DNA from: Anaeroplasmataceae bacterium
GTDB taxonomy: Bacteria; Bacillota_I; Bacilli_A; Acholeplasmatales; Anaeroplasmataceae
Assembly (NCBI GenBank): GCA_029057785.1
Contig: JAIDZC010000021.1
Coordinates: 69,209 to 103,155, forward strand
Length of the DNA stretch: 33,947 bases
Reading direction: 5' to 3'
Shown piece after piece: positions 32,334 through 33,947 of the stretch. The number at the start of each line of letters is the position of its first letter. The first letter of the stretch is position 1. Made by a program: the position numbers and the translations under genes. Below the pieces are notes generated by a model. That model was not told where the DNA came from. It did no database searches and saw only the letters and a program-made list of their open reading frames with translations.

Positions 32334-33738
32334 GAATAACCTCCAAATCTGAATACGGATATTTTACACCTTTGATATCCATATATTTTTCACAGCCTTT
32401 TCCTAATACAAGCAAATAGTCCTTTTTCGATAAACTCTCTAAAGCGGTAATAATAGCTTCCTTTCGATCCGGAATGATTTCAACTTCTTTTTCTATGGCT
32501 GAATGAATATCTGAAATAATTGCCATAGGATCTTCAAATCTTGGATTATCTGTAGTTAAGATAATTCTAGCCTCAATAGAGTTTAAAAGAGCTCCAATCA
32601 TAAATCGTTTTTCCTTCTCTCTATTTCCACCACAGCCTAGCACAATATGCAAATTTCCTCTACATAGCCTTTTGGCTTCTTCAATAACCTTTTTTGTGGC
32701 CATATAGGTATGTGCATAATCTACCCATATTTGTTTCTCCTCATACCTGATGACATTCATTCTTCCATCTACAGGTTCAAATCTAGAAATAAAATCTTGA
32801 AATTTTTCAAAAGGAATATGAAATACATTACATAGACATAATATACTCAAACAGTTCATCACATTAAATTCCCCTAAGAGCTTTGTCTTAAACAGGATAT
32901 CCTTTGTATAAAAGGATATTCCATTTTCCTTTACAGAATGAATCGTTCCTAAAATATCTGCATGATCCTTTACTCCATAGGAAATCACATGTGCATCTGT
33001 AAACTTACTAAAGCTTTTAAAAGCTGAATCATCTGCATTTAGTATAGCATATGCAGTTTTTGGAAGCTTAATGAAAGGAATTAATTTACAGAATAAATAT
33101 CGATCAAGTGTTTTATGATAATCCAAATGATCTTGGCTAAAATTTGTGAAAATCAGACAGTTATAATCGATGCCATATATTCTATACTGATCGACTGAAA
33201 TTGAGGAAATTTCCATAAATACAGTAGATATTTTTTTTCTTTTGGCTAAAGAAAGGTATTGGTATATCGTCAATATATCTGGTGTAGTATTATCCAATTT
33301 ACCTTCAAATCCTTGATAGAAAACACCATTTGTTCCAATGAGCATACTATTTCTTCCTATAAAATTAAAAAAATTATAACCAATCGTTGAGGTCGTTGTC
33401 TTACCATTTGTTCCTATTATACCAATCATAGTTAACCTCTTAGATACATCATGATAAAAAAATTTGGCTAATTGAGCAAGAGTCTTTCTAATATGTTCTA
33501 CATAAACATAATTAACATCAGAGTCCTCTTCTTCTTGTTTGACTTCAGTTACAATTGTTTTGGCACCAAGCGCTATTGCATCCTTTATAAACTGATTTGC
33601 ATTTACACGATTGCCATGAATTGCAACAAACACAGAATCTTTCACACAATCTCTACTATCACAAGAAAGCTTACTTATCTTATGATTGATTTTTGCAAGA
33701 GGAAGACCTACTTTTTTTAATATTGTATTTACCTTCAT
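32311..33738 (-). CDS. murE: UDP-MurNAc-tripeptide synthetase MurE, meso-diaminopimelate type by motif
   Basis: MurE adds the third residue to UDP-MurNAc-L-Ala-D-Glu. The product (475 residues from the ATG at 33738) has SCDSRDCVKDSVFVAI near the N-terminus, the ATP-binding GTNGKTTT near 109-116, NTTPDILTIYQYL, SSISVDQYRI, FSQDHLDYHK with the conserved lysine region, and VDYAHT. The specificity motif DNPRFEDP near residue 396 has the arginine typical of meso-diaminopimelate ligases; lysine ligases differ there. I preferred 33738 to the upstream ATG at 33756 because GGGTGAT precedes it and the frame then starts MKVNTILKK. It forms a unit with mraY. Confidence 0.95.
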   Translation of the reverse strand: MKVNTILKKVGLPLAKINHKISKLSCDSRDCVKDSVFVAIHGNRVNANQFIKDAIALGAKTIVTEVKQEEEDSDVNYVYVEHIRKTLAQLAKFFYHDVSKRLTMIGIIGTNGKTTTSTIGYNFFNFIGRNSMLIGTNGVFYQGFEGKLDNTTPDILTIYQYLSLAKRKKISTVFMEISSISVDQYRIYGIDYNCLIFTNFSQDHLDYHKTLDRYLFCKLIPFIKLPKTAYAILNADDSAFKSFSKFTDAHVISYGVKDHADILGTIHSVKENGISFYTKDILFKTKLLGEFNVMNCLSILCLCNVFHIPFEKFQDFISRFEPVDGRMNVIRYEEKQIWVDYAHTYMATKKVIEEAKRLCRGNLHIVLGCGGNREKEKRFMIGALLNSIEARIILTTDNPRFEDPMAIISDIHSAIEKEVEIIPDRKEAIITALESLSKKDYLLVLGKGCEKYMDIKGVKYPYSDLEVIHEWIRNH

Positions 33739-33769
33739 CGGTATCACCCATATCATTTTATGTTGAAGC

Positions 33770-33801
33770 TAAAAAAAATATCCTACCTTTTGTAGAATAT
33801 T
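33770..33801 (-). terminator. Intrinsic terminator upstream of murE
   Basis: On the minus strand AATATTCTAC/GTAGGATATT (10 bp with one wobble pair), a 5-base loop and eight T. It ends the transcript of the gene at the right edge. Confidence 0.8.
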
Positions 33802-33814
33802 TTTGGGATTTATG

Positions 33815-33947
33815 TTATATGAAGTCATTTTTTACTAGAATGATGCTTGCTACCTTTATTAAATCCTCATATGAATCTTGGATTTGATTATTCTTTACAA
33901 GCATTAAAAGATATTCTAATACTCTAGGAATTTGGTGTGCTTGATAG
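33815..33947 (-). CDS. Unidentified gene, last 43 codons
   Basis: From the right edge the minus strand is open in one frame for 43 codons to a TAA at 33815, just before the terminator. The sequence YQAHQIPRVLEYLLMLVKN, then DLIKVASIILVKNDFI, is helical and I do not recognise it. It does not look like the end of RsmH, FtsL or a penicillin-binding protein, the usual genes before murE. Confidence 0.6.
   Translation of the reverse strand, partial: YQAHQIPRVLEYLLMLVKNNQIQDSYEDLIKVASIILVKNDFI

Overview
The window is AT-rich and reads as a chromosomal segment of a low-GC Gram-positive bacterium (Bacillota), most likely an anaerobic member of class Bacilli or a relative such as Erysipelotrichia or an uncultured gut Bacilli order. 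The signs are strong AG-rich ribosome binding sites, consensus sigma-A promoters, short U-tailed terminators, anaerobic pyruvate formate-lyase, a BspA-like lipoprotein of the kind common in gut Bacillota, and a MurE specificity motif of the meso-diaminopimelate type. The genes yqfC and yqfD, plus a SafA-like LysM protein beside ruvAB-queA, suggest an endospore former or its descendant. No rRNA, tRNA, CRISPR array, insertion sequence or prophage was seen.

All recognised genes but one lie on the minus strand, so transcription runs right to left. From the right edge the units are: an unidentified 3' end; murE-mraY (peptidoglycan precursors); lysR-rluA family gene; yqfC-yqfD-phoH; nrnA-like DHH phosphoesterase; a BspA-like lipoprotein; pflA-pflB plus a separate glycyl-radical domain gene; a long operon of two unknown genes followed by mutS-mutL-miaA-aroK-aroQ-GNAT; efp and a CNNM/CBS transporter-like gene; murG-murB and ftsZ; then, beyond the one plus-strand gene, a methyltransferase with the SafA-like LysM gene, and ruvA-ruvB-queA (cut by the left edge). 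Most unit ends carry an intrinsic terminator and several starts carry near-consensus promoters. Within operons many genes overlap by ATGA, implying translational coupling.

The exception is a 1148-residue, almost entirely coiled-coil protein of unknown function. It sits on the plus strand facing ftsZ and has its own near-consensus promoter and terminator.

Three points deserve most attention. First, the two unknown genes at the head of the mutSL operon are joined by a run of ten A that contains a dnaX-type A-AAA-AAG slippery heptamer. A -1 shift there would fuse a soluble 386-residue protein to an acidic, C-terminally membrane-anchored one, giving about 731 residues. Second, pyruvate formate-lyase is split: a 676-residue body lacks the glycyl-radical segment, which is a separate 76-residue ORF starting one base after the stop. 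Third, the giant coiled-coil gene itself. The first two could also be single-base mutations or assembly errors, and that must be excluded.
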